Shown here: positions 1 through 10,468 of the stretch, piece after piece | How positions within the stretch are numbered: position 1 is the stretch's first letter | How the letters are laid out: each line of letters begins with the position of its first letter | The notes under the pieces: model-generated | The model's input: the letters and a program-made list of their open reading frames with translations, nothing else | Databases searched by the model: none | Told to the model about the DNA's origin: nothing | NCBI GenBank assembly: GCA_030432635.1 | Contig: JAUIMB010000009.1 | Coordinates: 62,001-126,000, forward strand | Source of the DNA: Bacteroidia bacterium | GTDB taxonomy: Bacteria > Bacteroidota > Bacteroidia > Flavobacteriales > Flavobacteriaceae | Direction of reading: 5' to 3' | DNA: 64,000 nt | Position numbers and translations under genes: made by a program

Positions 1-1
1 C

Positions 2-148
2 AAAAATTATCAGCACCTGATGGAATTGGAAGGCTCTGAAAACCTTCATGTTTGCGAGCTAGACATTTCTTCAAAATCTGATTTAAATAGTTTTATCAAG
101 GACTGCGACCTCATTATTTATATGAGACCTTCGGACCTCACAATTTAA
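2..148 (+). CDS. 3' end of a CDS entering from the left edge; Rossmann/NAD-dependent epimerase-like fragment, possibly truncated
   Basis: Open frame from the edge: KNYQHLMELEGSENLHVCELDISSKSDLNSFIKDCDLIIYMRPSDLTI*. Pattern resembles the 'L..L.G...L....DL.....F...I..CD.V.H.A.P' segment of extended SDRs. Confidence 0.45.
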   Translation, partial: KNYQHLMELEGSENLHVCELDISSKSDLNSFIKDCDLIIYMRPSDLTI

Positions 149-159
149 AACACAAAAAC

Positions 160-1038
160 ATGAAAAAGCATATCCTGGCAACAGCCTTGTTTTTCTTGAG
201 CATTACATTAGCAACTGCCCAAAAAAGCACTATAGAAAACGACATTAAAATGTACACCGAAGTTTGGGATCATATCATTAACAACGGTGAAATCCATTTA
301 ATTAATGCCGATAACTTCGATGAAAACATTACCGCAATTTCTAATCCAGAAAACATTGTTGGGATTCCAAGCTTCAAAGCCTATTACCAAAATTTCATTA
401 CTGGTTTTTCAAATCGGGAATTCAAAGTCATAAAAGCCTTCGGAATGGGTGACAAAATAGCAAAGCACTGGGAATTCAAAGGGACTCACACAGGCATGTT
501 TTTTGGTATTCCAGCTACTGGAAACAAGGTTCATGTTCAAGGTGTAACCTTGGTTAAAATGAAAAATGGAAAAATCGCGGAAGAGCAAGATTTTATGGAC
601 AACACAGTATTTATGGGTCAATTAGGCTCTACTTCAAACCCTAAAAACATAGGCATCATCGATACAGTATATAGCAATTTTTCCAAAGGAGATATTCCAT
701 CGGTTTTGGCTCTTATGGATCCAAATATTATTTGGAATGAAGCTGAAAGCAATTCTTTGGCAGATGGAAATCCTTACATAGGACCTGATGCCGTTTTGAA
801 TGGTGTTTTTGGACGACTTGGTGATAAATATTCTAGTTTCAAGTTAAAGAATATTGAACTACATAACATGTCAAACAATAAAGTATTGGCTACGCTTCGA
901 TACGATGCTATTATCAAGAAAACCGGTAATGCCATTGATGTTCAAGTAGCACATTTATGGTCTCTTAAAAATGGTAAAATCATTGGTTTCCAACAGTATG
1001 CCGACACCAAAAAACTTGCTGACGCAGAAATGGAATAG
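160..1038 (+). CDS. secreted protein with two SnoaL/NTF2-like domains
   Basis: ORF 292 aa, signal peptide (MKKHILATALFFLSITLATAQ), two NTF2-like halves. Confidence 0.75.
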   Translation: MKKHILATALFFLSITLATAQKSTIENDIKMYTEVWDHIINNGEIHLINADNFDENITAISNPENIVGIPSFKAYYQNFITGFSNREFKVIKAFGMGDKIAKHWEFKGTHTGMFFGIPATGNKVHVQGVTLVKMKNGKIAEEQDFMDNTVFMGQLGSTSNPKNIGIIDTVYSNFSKGDIPSVLALMDPNIIWNEAESNSLADGNPYIGPDAVLNGVFGRLGDKYSSFKLKNIELHNMSNNKVLATLRYDAIIKKTGNAIDVQVAHLWSLKNGKIIGFQQYADTKKLADAEME

Positions 1039-1050
1039 AACTTCAACCCA

Positions 1051-1593
1051 ATGATATATTATCTTTTACATCTTGCATACATATTTATTGGATCCAAATT
1101 CTTTTGGAGCAAGACAAATCTCACTTCAGACCTCAGTAGAAAACGATTTGTAAACATATTGGATTGCGACATGTTTAGATATATGGCCAATTCAAAATAC
1201 TCTTACTACATGGACTTTATTCGGTTTGAAAAAATGTTTCGATCCGAATTATTCGCCAACACTGTAAAAAAAGGAATGTATCCAGTGTTGGGCTCGCAGA
1301 AGGTAATTTATAAAATTCCTTTAAAACGTTGGTCATCATTTACCACTACCCTTGTTTTGGAAGGATGGGATGAGAAATGGGTATATCACAAACAGGTTTT
1401 TGAACAACACAATCGTATTGTAGCGATTGGTTATACAAAAGTAGCCTTTTGGAGAAACAAAAAAGCTCAAAACATTCCTAAAATCCTTAAAAACAGTGGT
1501 GTTAAACAATCTGAAATGCCAGTTCCTCAAAAAGTACGCTCTATTTTCGAAAGGGATTATGAGCTACTACAAACCAACACAACGCAAAACTAA
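1051..1593 (+). CDS. acyl-CoA thioesterase family protein (THEM6-like hotdog fold)
   Basis: ORF 180 aa; 'DCDMFRYMANSKYSYYMDFIRFE' and 'VLEGWDEKWVYHKQVF' resemble 4HBT thioesterases. Confidence 0.65.
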   Translation: MIYYLLHLAYIFIGSKFFWSKTNLTSDLSRKRFVNILDCDMFRYMANSKYSYYMDFIRFEKMFRSELFANTVKKGMYPVLGSQKVIYKIPLKRWSSFTTTLVLEGWDEKWVYHKQVFEQHNRIVAIGYTKVAFWRNKKAQNIPKILKNSGVKQSEMPVPQKVRSIFERDYELLQTNTTQN

Positions 1594-1606
1594 ATCGTCA
1601 ACAACA

Positions 1607-2959
1607 ATGAAATCCAAAATATTGAAATCCGGTAAAAGTTTAAGTAGCAATCCCTTGGCGAGATATTTTTCATTTTCGGCGCTTTATATTGCCCAAGGGA
1701 TTCCTGAAGGCATTTTGTTTTACGCCATTCCTGCTTGGATGGCCATGAATGGAAAGTCACCTTTGGAGATTGGTGCTTTTACTGGAATTATAATCATTCC
1801 GTGGAGTTTTAAAATCCTGGCAGCACCATTAATGGATCGATTCACCTATTTAGCCATGGGCAGAAAACGACCATGGATCATTTTTGGGCAGCTCGGTTTG
1901 ATCTTTAGTTTTCTTAGTATGGCATTTGTTCCTGACCCATTGAACAATTTATCTGGACTGATGACTGTAGGCTTTATGATCAGTTTTTTCGGAGCATTTC
2001 AAGACGTTGCTACCGATGGCATGGCTGTTGACGTGATTCCTATAAACGAGCAAGCTAGAGCGAACGGCTTGATGTGGGGAACAAAAACTGTCGGAATCTC
2101 ATTATCTCTAGTTATTGGAACTGCACTTATCAATAGTTTCGGATTAACAACTGCTGTTGCATTATTGTCCATTGCAGTGGCTTTAATCATAGCTGTACCC
2201 ATTTATTTTACCGAACGTCCTGGTGAAAAAACCATGCCGTGGAGCGAGGGAAAAGCGCATATTGAATCTGAAACCACACAATTACGCAGCTGGTCTGAAA
2301 TTTTAAAAAATTTGTTTCGTGTGATAAAATTACGAGCCAGCATCATTTTTGGAATTGCCTCGTTTGTCATTGGAATCATGTTCGGGTTTATGGACACGCT
2401 TTTTCCAGTGTTTTCAGTGCAAGAATTAGGTTGGACCAACACTTTATTTTCTGAGGTCTTTTCGATTTTATCAATTATCGCTGGAATATTGGGAATGTGC
2501 ATTGGAGGCTATCTCGTGGATCGCTTTGGAAAATTGAAAATGACCACTTTATTTCTGGGAATACTAACCTTGTGCATTTCATTATTCGCAATGGTAACAG
2601 ATTTTTGGCACAATAATATGGTTTTTTATGGTTTCATGTTTACCTACTATACCTTTTATACGTTCTTAAGTATTGCAACCTTTGCCATTGGTATGCAACT
2701 ATGCTGGAAAACCGTTGCTGCAACTCAATTTACATTATACATGGCACTTTCAAACATGGGAAGAGGTTTTGGAGCGACGCTTTTTGGCATCGTCAAAACA
2801 AATATGATCTGGGAGCATGTTTTCTTGGTTGTAGCCTTGTCTCCAATTGTAATGGCCATCTTGATTCAGTTTCTATGCTTCAGAAGACATAAACAACAAG
2901 TTGATCGTTTTGATAGTATACAGCAGCCTTTGGTCGTTCAAAATATGATCAAGGATTAA
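1607..2959 (+). CDS. MFS transporter (AmpG/PAT-like)
   Basis: Multi-TM ORF; the track start at 1496 overlaps the upstream gene, ATG at 1607 is more likely (MKSKILKSGKSL...). Confidence 0.75.
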   Translation: MKSKILKSGKSLSSNPLARYFSFSALYIAQGIPEGILFYAIPAWMAMNGKSPLEIGAFTGIIIIPWSFKILAAPLMDRFTYLAMGRKRPWIIFGQLGLIFSFLSMAFVPDPLNNLSGLMTVGFMISFFGAFQDVATDGMAVDVIPINEQARANGLMWGTKTVGISLSLVIGTALINSFGLTTAVALLSIAVALIIAVPIYFTERPGEKTMPWSEGKAHIESETTQLRSWSEILKNLFRVIKLRASIIFGIASFVIGIMFGFMDTLFPVFSVQELGWTNTLFSEVFSILSIIAGILGMCIGGYLVDRFGKLKMTTLFLGILTLCISLFAMVTDFWHNNMVFYGFMFTYYTFYTFLSIATFAIGMQLCWKTVAATQFTLYMALSNMGRGFGATLFGIVKTNMIWEHVFLVVALSPIVMAILIQFLCFRRHKQQVDRFDSIQQPLVVQNMIKD

Positions 2960-2966
2960 AACGGTC

Positions 2967-4544
2967 TTATTTTCTAGTTACCTTTAAAGGAGAATTGACC
3001 CAATAGTCTGAAATATTCTTCAATTTACTCGTATTGATCAATGATTCATTTAATTTCTCAGATTTATTTACAAAATAAAGATCATCAGAAAGTTCTTTTT
3101 CTGTAAACACTTCCTGAACAAACAATTCCCTAAATTGATTTACCCTAATGAAGGTTCGTTTATCGAGTTCTCGTCCAGAAATGTCGGTAACTCTTTTAAT
3201 TTTATACGTAAGATCTTTCATGCTCTCTTTAGTCAATGGTTCGTTTGAAGGCATCGTCCCTTTAATCAAACTCACCTTCACCACTTTACTTTCATCTAAG
3301 GTCACACTATTGATTTTTAACTTTTTTCGCTTATAGACAAACCTAAAATTCTTACTGTTTGCAATAGTTCTTTTGTCTACAGTATTATTGAACCTCACAT
3401 AAAACGCATTCTCATTTTGATCAAAAGACACATCCTCAACTTGAAAATCGTCACGGCTCTTGACCTTAAATTTATTGTTGAAGGAAATATAGTTGAGATA
3501 CATACGGTCACCTCGAGGCACATATTCGATTCTCACAGAAAAAAATGGTTCTGGATCTCCAACATTATATCCAAAATATTCCAACTTATGAATCGCATAA
3601 GTATCAGGAGCAATATAAATGGCACCATCTGCTGTGTTTTTTACACCAGTGACCTCTTCGATGGCGTAAAACTTAATTTCATAAATCAAGGTGTCATCAA
3701 GATATAATTTTCGGGCAATCCTAAATTCGTGGTTGTCGAGAAAGTTTTCCTTCATCGTATGTATAAACGAAAATGTATGGTGCTCGTAATTCCGTATTGC
3801 ATTATGCATCATGAGGATACTGAGTTCATTCCCTCCAATGGAAGATATAGTTGCCGATTTTATGTACTTATACTTTTGGTTGTCGTATTCTTGCGTTAGT
3901 AAGGTATCCTTAGGAAACTTGGAATTTTGCTTGAATTGATACAACGAAGCTTGATTGTTTTTGAACTTAAGCTTATTGGTATGAAAACCTTCATCAAAGA
4001 TTTCCATAATTCCTTCGTTAAGATTGAAGTATTTGTTTTGCAGTAATTGATAATCTCTATAATATCCAATATAAGCATGTGGCTTTACAGGATAGTTTAC
4101 ACGCATTCTGCTAATGGCCTTACCAACAATTTCCCTAACATTTTCAAAGGGCTTTCCTTCCTTTGAAGTTTCCTTCTTCGCAGTAATCATTACAGCTTCA
4201 AGGGATTCTATTTTTGGTTTGAGAAAAATGACGTTCGATCCTGAATCATTCAAACTCTTAACCGTAATGGTTTTCGATTCATAGCCAATACAGGAGATGA
4301 TCAGAACTTCATTTTGTGTTTTATACTTATATGGCAATCTAAAATTTCCGTCGATATCGGCAATAACACCATTATTTTTATTCTGTATGCTAACAGTTGC
4401 AAAAACGACTGGTGCGTTATCTGATTTGTCCAGAACTTGACAGAATATTTCCTTGTCATTATTTTCGGCAGAAATGTTTTGGGCCTTGCTTGAAAATGCA
4501 ACAAAGATTAACAACATAGCACATAGGCGCTTTAAAGACTTCAT
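2967..4544 (-). CDS. carboxypeptidase-like regulatory domain protein
   Basis: N-terminal signal plus 'DKSDNAPVVFATVSIQNKNNGVIADIDGNFRLPYKYKTQNEVLIISCIGYE' CarbopepD_reg domain. Confidence 0.75.
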   Translation of the reverse strand: MKSLKRLCAMLLIFVAFSSKAQNISAENNDKEIFCQVLDKSDNAPVVFATVSIQNKNNGVIADIDGNFRLPYKYKTQNEVLIISCIGYESKTITVKSLNDSGSNVIFLKPKIESLEAVMITAKKETSKEGKPFENVREIVGKAISRMRVNYPVKPHAYIGYYRDYQLLQNKYFNLNEGIMEIFDEGFHTNKLKFKNNQASLYQFKQNSKFPKDTLLTQEYDNQKYKYIKSATISSIGGNELSILMMHNAIRNYEHHTFSFIHTMKENFLDNHEFRIARKLYLDDTLIYEIKFYAIEEVTGVKNTADGAIYIAPDTYAIHKLEYFGYNVGDPEPFFSVRIEYVPRGDRMYLNYISFNNKFKVKSRDDFQVEDVSFDQNENAFYVRFNNTVDKRTIANSKNFRFVYKRKKLKINSVTLDESKVVKVSLIKGTMPSNEPLTKESMKDLTYKIKRVTDISGRELDKRTFIRVNQFRELFVQEVFTEKELSDDLYFVNKSEKLNESLINTSKLKNISDYWVNSPLKVTRK

Positions 4545-4548
4545 ACAA

Positions 4549-6993
4549 TTAATTTAATGTGATGGTTTTTACTTCAGAAACAAAAGCATCATCGACCATA
4601 CCTTCGACAAATACCTTAAACTCCCTGATTTGATTATTTGTGATTTTTAAATTCAATTGACCCTTGTCATCCAATTTCATATTTGGAAACCAATCGATGA
4701 CACCAAACTCCTTAAAAAAATCAGAATCGTAAGCTGTGTATTCTGGAACATAAAATGTTTTCGGGACATTAAACTTCAAAGGAATTTCATAGCTGGCGTA
4801 AACATTTTCGGTGTTGTTATCATTTCTGAAAGTAGGTCTGGTTTTTATGCGTATCAAACCTGCACCTCCAGCCCTCAATCCACCTCCAACTCCAGATTTG
4901 TTGACCTCAATCCATTCAATATCCTCTAAGGACATATTTTGCAACATATTGAGGTTTTGACCTAAAATAACATCATCGAGATACACAATTGGAATGGAGC
5001 TCGCTTCCTGACCAATTTCTGGAGACAAACCCTTTCCAGCCAGATATTCATTTTCCACAAAACGATCCCTAAAGCTGTTTATGGTATTATTCAATATGAC
5101 AAAGTCCCCTAAATTGTTATTGTTGCCATTCTGGACAAAGAACCCTTTGTCCCTCAAATAACGATCCAAAGTCCTATAGCGTCTTACCATATCTGCGTCC
5201 ATTTCCTCAACAGTTCCAACACTGCGATTATTGAGTTTTTCAATTTTGGTATAATCTTTCTTCTTTGTAATGAGAACTTCATCCAAACGTTCAATTTGAT
5301 TAAAACTTGCAGCGATTGACATATCAATTTGTTGCAATTGCCTGTTTGCCGAATCAATAATCAATGGTTTTAAACCCATGGAAATTTCAGGAATCTTGAT
5401 TGGGTCAAATTGGATGTATAAATCTGGTTTGGTAATCTTTCCATTGGCATTGATTTGGCGAATCCTAACCTCTTCATTGTTAATAGGAAACAAACCTGAA
5501 GCCATGTATGAATTATCATCCTTGGTTAACGTCACCAATTTCATGGGATGATTTAATGTTGGAAAAATCATTAACTGTTTATCAAAATCATCTGAGGAAT
5601 TGATGGTATAACTTATGCCGCTTTCATAATCAAAATCATAATCTGGAGGATTATTGAAAATCGTATTCCAATCATAACTGCTCCAGCCTTGGGTTATTAA
5701 TAACATATCGAGTTCGAAGGTCTTTTTTGGCGTGATTTCCTGAAAATAATAGTGCGCTTTCTCGACATAACCTTTCAAATAGTTTTGTAAAAAAAACTGC
5801 GAAACTATATTTTGGTGATGAAAGGAATTTGTTCGTATCGGTAAAACCGAAACACTCAGCGTATTTGCCGAATTGGTCATCTCATTGTTATAGGGAAGAC
5901 TAACAGCAATGGTATCATTGGCAATACTAGCACTCACGTTTCCTGATTGTAATAGATGAACGCCTTCATAATTGAAAAACAAGCGTTCCAATAACGGATT
6001 GTTATTGGCATCAAAAAGTGTAAAAATGTTGAGACCACTAAATAAATCCTTATTGGGAATGACCTTTATAACTTCAATTTCGTCATTAAATTTAAATGTG
6101 ATTTCCTTTAACGCATTACCATTGTGAATTGCCAACTTAAAATAGGTCTTGTTTATTGTTGGCAAGGTCTCAGTATTTGTTCTAATGGTCAAAGCCACTT
6201 TATCGCGTAACGGACTTAAGTTCAATGTGACTCCATTAGAATCTATGGCTTTGATATCAACCTTAAATTCTTGTTCGCCATATTTGAATTTTGCCTTGTA
6301 TGTACTTCCTTTTTTAGGTGTTAACAGACATTTTCCTATTCCAAATTGATTGACCTTAAAGTTGGTCACGACTTCATCAGATTCATTCACAATATTACCC
6401 TCAATATCAGGAACACCAAGACCCTTATCATTTTTGATAACAATACCCAATACATTCTCAACATCGGCCAACAAATGACCTCCTTCTGGCAAGAATTGTG
6501 CGTCTAGTCCATCCGACTTACTTTGCTGAACCAATTGTTGTTCAATAGAAGGATCAATGACCCTAATGGTTTCGGCATATAGGTTATCTTCATTGAAGTT
6601 TCGCATCCAATTGGTATATAGCTTTATCGTATAATGTCCCGAAGTATACTTTTCTGTAATGCTGAAATCTCCAGTTGCCGTTCCATTCTCGACCATTAAG
6701 AGTTTGCTTTCTACAATACTATCATTCTCATCAGCAATGGTACAATAAAGGTTACCGGCTTGAATAGCAAGTTGTTTAGAATATTTGTCTATTATATAAG
6801 CCTTTATCCCAATGGATTCTCCCTTGATGTAAATGGATTTATTCAGATGTGCAAACACGAGCTCTCGCTCCATTTCGGCATAGTCATCATATACCGTTAT
6901 CAAATCTAAATCGGATTGCTGGTCTTGACCATATACCGAATAAAAACAAAGCACTACTATTGCCAATAAAACCACTATTTTTCTCATCATCAA
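4549..6993 (-). CDS. large secreted MG2/macroglobulin-like protein with TonB-plug-like segment, paralogue 1
   Basis: 'VFAHLNKSIYIKGESIGIKAYIIDK' and 'IPIVYLDDVILGQNLNMLQNMSLEDIEWIEVNKSG'; no beta-barrel. Confidence 0.65.
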   Translation of the reverse strand: MMMRKIVVLLAIVVLCFYSVYGQDQQSDLDLITVYDDYAEMERELVFAHLNKSIYIKGESIGIKAYIIDKYSKQLAIQAGNLYCTIADENDSIVESKLLMVENGTATGDFSITEKYTSGHYTIKLYTNWMRNFNEDNLYAETIRVIDPSIEQQLVQQSKSDGLDAQFLPEGGHLLADVENVLGIVIKNDKGLGVPDIEGNIVNESDEVVTNFKVNQFGIGKCLLTPKKGSTYKAKFKYGEQEFKVDIKAIDSNGVTLNLSPLRDKVALTIRTNTETLPTINKTYFKLAIHNGNALKEITFKFNDEIEVIKVIPNKDLFSGLNIFTLFDANNNPLLERLFFNYEGVHLLQSGNVSASIANDTIAVSLPYNNEMTNSANTLSVSVLPIRTNSFHHQNIVSQFFLQNYLKGYVEKAHYYFQEITPKKTFELDMLLITQGWSSYDWNTIFNNPPDYDFDYESGISYTINSSDDFDKQLMIFPTLNHPMKLVTLTKDDNSYMASGLFPINNEEVRIRQINANGKITKPDLYIQFDPIKIPEISMGLKPLIIDSANRQLQQIDMSIAASFNQIERLDEVLITKKKDYTKIEKLNNRSVGTVEEMDADMVRRYRTLDRYLRDKGFFVQNGNNNNLGDFVILNNTINSFRDRFVENEYLAGKGLSPEIGQEASSIPIVYLDDVILGQNLNMLQNMSLEDIEWIEVNKSGVGGGLRAGGAGLIRIKTRPTFRNDNNTENVYASYEIPLKFNVPKTFYVPEYTAYDSDFFKEFGVIDWFPNMKLDDKGQLNLKITNNQIREFKVFVEGMVDDAFVSEVKTITLN

Positions 6994-9371
6994 TTACTAT
7001 TTATCTCTTTTACTTCGGAAATGAAGGTTCCATCATTTGAAAAACCCTCAATGAACAGCTTAATGTCTGTCTCATTATTATTAAACACCTTTAAGTTCAA
7101 CGTGCCACTCTGATTGGTACTGACGTTAGAAAACCAATCAACAATGCCATATTCTTTATAGAAATTACTTTTAAATGAAGCATACTTCGGAATATAAAAA
7201 CGTTTGGCCACATCAAACTTCAAAGGAATATCAAAGCTAACATGTACTTCTTTTTTAGGCTGATTCTCGAGTACAGAAAACGGATTGGTCTTTATTTTAA
7301 TCACACATCTACCTCCTCGTAGACCATATCCAATACCAGATTTATTGATTTCAATGTAATCAATTTCATTTAAGCTGTAGTCCCTGAGAATATTGTGATC
7401 TGATAAAATAATGTCATCTATAAATATTACAGGATCTCCAATAATCTTAAACTCATAACTCTCCTCGTTCTTTCCAGAGCCAACAACACTAACACCTGCT
7501 TTATTTTCCAAAACGACAAAGCCTCTTGAACTTAAAAAATTCCCGAAGGTTCTGAAACGACGTTTCTTCTTTTCATCGAAAAAGTCAACCCTTCCCAATG
7601 ACGCGTTTCTAATTTTTTCTGTTCTTGTATACTCTCGCTTTGCTTTAATTTCAACTTCATCAAGTTGCTCTACCTTTTCCCATCCTGAGGCAAACTCTTG
7701 ATAATTGCTCATTTCACTTCCTCTAACATCCCTTGGTACCAACACATCCCAATTGTGATCTAAATTAAATTCGGGAATCCCACTTGGACTAAATTTTAGA
7801 TTTAGATATGGTTTTACAGGCTTACCTTTGTGATTTATGGCTCCTATATCAATCTTTTCATCAGAAATAGGAAACAATCCTTGTTTCTCAAAGTACATTT
7901 CATTTACGGTTAACTCTATAATTTCAAATGGATTATTCAGTGTAGGATACAACAAAATTTGTCTAAAATTATTATTGGTGAAATTTGCTGTAAAACCGAT
8001 ACCGTTCTCAAAATCGAAATCCACTTCAGGTGGATCATCGAATACTGAAGTCCAATCATAACTACTCCAGCCTTGGGTTAGTAACAAATTATCCAATTCA
8101 TATTTCGTTTTTAAACTGATATCCTGAAAATAGAATTGTGCATTCTCAATATATCCTCTAACATAAGGTTGAAGCACCATTGAGGATACTATATTCTCAT
8201 GATGATTATAGGCTCTGGTTGGCGCAGGCAAAACTGAAACACTGAAATTATTGAATTCACTGAGATTGAGATCATTGTAAGGAATGGAAATCAATAGGGA
8301 ATCCTTTTGCTTTTGTACGATAGGTGCTCCAGATTGCGCAAGCTTCAATCCATCATAATTGAACAGTTGCCGCTCTAGGATCGGTGTTGACGAATCGTCA
8401 AAAAGGGTGACAATATTAATCCCTGAAAATAAATCCTCGTTACGAATGGCCTTTACCACTTCTAGTTCGTTACCAAACCTAAAATTGAATTCCAATAACT
8501 GATTGCCATTGTGCACGGTGAAAGTATAGATGTTGTTATTAAAATCTTGAAGTGTAGCTTTGTTTGTTTTAAACGTAATAAATGTGTTATCATTTAACGC
8601 ATTGACACTTAACCCGACACCTTTTGGCTTCGCAGGCTCAATATCGAACTCATATAACGTTTCATCAAGTTTAAATTGCACCTTATAGTGTTCCCCAGGT
8701 TTTGGTTTCAACACAAAACGTCCAAGCCCAAATTGATTTACCTTGAACGATGTGAGTTCCTGACCATTTGAGTTAACGACTTTGCATTCAACGTTAGGCA
8801 CGCCAAATCCATTGTTGTCTTTTATGAGAGCACCAAGTGTCGTTTCGACATCAGTAATTAGATGTCCACCTTCAGGCAAAAATTGAGCATCAATTTTCTC
8901 GAAATTCTGAGTTTGTTTAACCTCGGTTTCAACATCTGGATCGATTACACGAATGCTTTGGGAGAAAAAGTTTTTCTCCTTAAAATTTTTCATCCAGTTC
9001 GTAAATGCTGAAATTTTATAATCACCTGAAGTAAATAAACTGTCAACAGTAAAATCGTTAATTGCAATACCATTGTTGACCATCAATAGTTTTTTCTTAA
9101 CAATCTCGTTCTTGTCATTTCGAATGACACAATATAAATTTGTGGTCTCTGATGATAAACGCCTCTTTGCCTTATCCAATACATAAGCCTGAAGTCCGAT
9201 GGACTCTCCCTTGATGTATGTCGATTTATTTAAATGCAGATAGACAATTTCACGATCTAATTCTGAATAATCCTCAAAAGACGACATAATATCCAGGTCT
9301 TGGGCACATAAAGTAAAAAAGGGCAATATAAAAACGAATACGAAGAGGCAATAGAGCTTTGGTGTCATCAA
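6990..9371 (-). CDS. large secreted MG2/macroglobulin-like protein with TonB-plug-like segment, paralogue 2
   Basis: Collinear with the 4549..6993 product; 4-nt overlap between the two genes. Confidence 0.65.
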   Translation of the reverse strand: MMTPKLYCLFVFVFILPFFTLCAQDLDIMSSFEDYSELDREIVYLHLNKSTYIKGESIGLQAYVLDKAKRRLSSETTNLYCVIRNDKNEIVKKKLLMVNNGIAINDFTVDSLFTSGDYKISAFTNWMKNFKEKNFFSQSIRVIDPDVETEVKQTQNFEKIDAQFLPEGGHLITDVETTLGALIKDNNGFGVPNVECKVVNSNGQELTSFKVNQFGLGRFVLKPKPGEHYKVQFKLDETLYEFDIEPAKPKGVGLSVNALNDNTFITFKTNKATLQDFNNNIYTFTVHNGNQLLEFNFRFGNELEVVKAIRNEDLFSGINIVTLFDDSSTPILERQLFNYDGLKLAQSGAPIVQKQKDSLLISIPYNDLNLSEFNNFSVSVLPAPTRAYNHHENIVSSMVLQPYVRGYIENAQFYFQDISLKTKYELDNLLLTQGWSSYDWTSVFDDPPEVDFDFENGIGFTANFTNNNFRQILLYPTLNNPFEIIELTVNEMYFEKQGLFPISDEKIDIGAINHKGKPVKPYLNLKFSPSGIPEFNLDHNWDVLVPRDVRGSEMSNYQEFASGWEKVEQLDEVEIKAKREYTRTEKIRNASLGRVDFFDEKKKRRFRTFGNFLSSRGFVVLENKAGVSVVGSGKNEESYEFKIIGDPVIFIDDIILSDHNILRDYSLNEIDYIEINKSGIGYGLRGGRCVIKIKTNPFSVLENQPKKEVHVSFDIPLKFDVAKRFYIPKYASFKSNFYKEYGIVDWFSNVSTNQSGTLNLKVFNNNETDIKLFIEGFSNDGTFISEVKEINSN

Positions 9372-9461
9372 TAAAGGAATTGGTTAGTGAATTTAAATGC
9401 CGTTTTTAACGTTTAAGACTTAAAAAAACCACAAAAAAATCTGTCTTAAACACATCAAAAA

Positions 9462-9851
9462 TCATTCCATAGAAAGAAAATTCCTATAAAAAATAAGTCC
9501 GTTCCCATCAATATCATAAAAACCGAATTCCCTAGTTCCCCAAGCTGTGTTTCTTAACATTGTATTATCGTGAAATATATCCTTTGATTGGTATTCGCCA
9601 AACAACACATCAACTTGCTCGACATAAATTCGTAGCAACGTACAATCCATACCTTGTGTCCAATCGTTGGCATCATGCCATTGCAAATGAATTTCCAAGC
9701 CATCTCGAGTTACACCTCCATACTTTGGATCATCACCATTATCTTTGAAAGCTAGTTCGAAACCAAGTTTTTGAACATAAAAACGTATCGAATCTGACAC
9801 GTTTCTTACAGGCAGGACCGGATGAATTTGATTTAAAACCGCCTTATCCAT
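9462..9851 (-). CDS. VOC family (glyoxalase/bleomycin resistance-like) protein
   Basis: 'IHPVLPVRNVSDSIRFYVQKLGFELAFKD...YDIDGNGLIFYR'. Confidence 0.85.
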   Translation of the reverse strand: MDKAVLNQIHPVLPVRNVSDSIRFYVQKLGFELAFKDNGDDPKYGGVTRDGLEIHLQWHDANDWTQGMDCTLLRIYVEQVDVLFGEYQSKDIFHDNTMLRNTAWGTREFGFYDIDGNGLIFYRNFLSME

Positions 9852-9853
9852 AC

Positions 9854-10468
9854 TTATTGCTTAATGGTTCCTGTAAAGTGACTGACATTAGGATTAATCG
9901 GATTTCCAGAACTTCTCCTAAAGGATGCTAATTGTCCACAATGCCATATAGCATCGGCAATAGGACCATTTATCTGATTCCAAAAAGGGTATTCATTAGT
10001 TCCAAAAATGATTTTAAACTGTGATATATCTTCGCTTTCACTCAATATCTTGGAAGCAGTTTTTAGATTCATCAAGATCAAACGTCTTTTTTCTTCATAG
10101 GTCATATCTGAAGTATCTATCTTTCCATTGGTTTTCTTTAAGGTAGAATTGACAATAACATTAGATAAATCCAATATATGGTCAATGGTTTCACCCGTTG
10201 AACGTACATCAGTACTTGGACGGTATTCCAGATCTTTTTCTGTAAGACCTTCGCTCGACCAATAAAACCGAAACCCCAAACCATCAACCATTCTTGCTGC
10301 CACAGTACCTGCAGTAAACACCTCAGAATATTCAGGCAATTCGTAGTAAGGCAACTGTTCTTTTGCTGATGATTGTGCAAAAAGCATAGTAGAAGAGCAC
10401 AGCAGAACAACAAGAACTATGTAACTTACTTTGGGTGTTGAATGTTTATTCTCTTTCAAGGCTTTCAA
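9854..10468 (-). CDS. DinB-like superfamily protein, secreted
   Basis: Signal peptide, four-helix DinB-like pattern, 'ADAIWHCGQLASFRRSSGNPINP'. Confidence 0.6.
   Translation of the reverse strand: MKALKENKHSTPKVSYIVLVVLLCSSTMLFAQSSAKEQLPYYELPEYSEVFTAGTVAARMVDGLGFRFYWSSEGLTEKDLEYRPSTDVRSTGETIDHILDLSNVIVNSTLKKTNGKIDTSDMTYEEKRRLILMNLKTASKILSESEDISQFKIIFGTNEYPFWNQINGPIADAIWHCGQLASFRRSSGNPINPNVSHFTGTIKQ

Noticed and set aside
1496-1606. Upstream start of the MFS ORF
   Set aside because: Overlaps the thioesterase gene; ATG at 1607 gives a typical transporter N-terminus.
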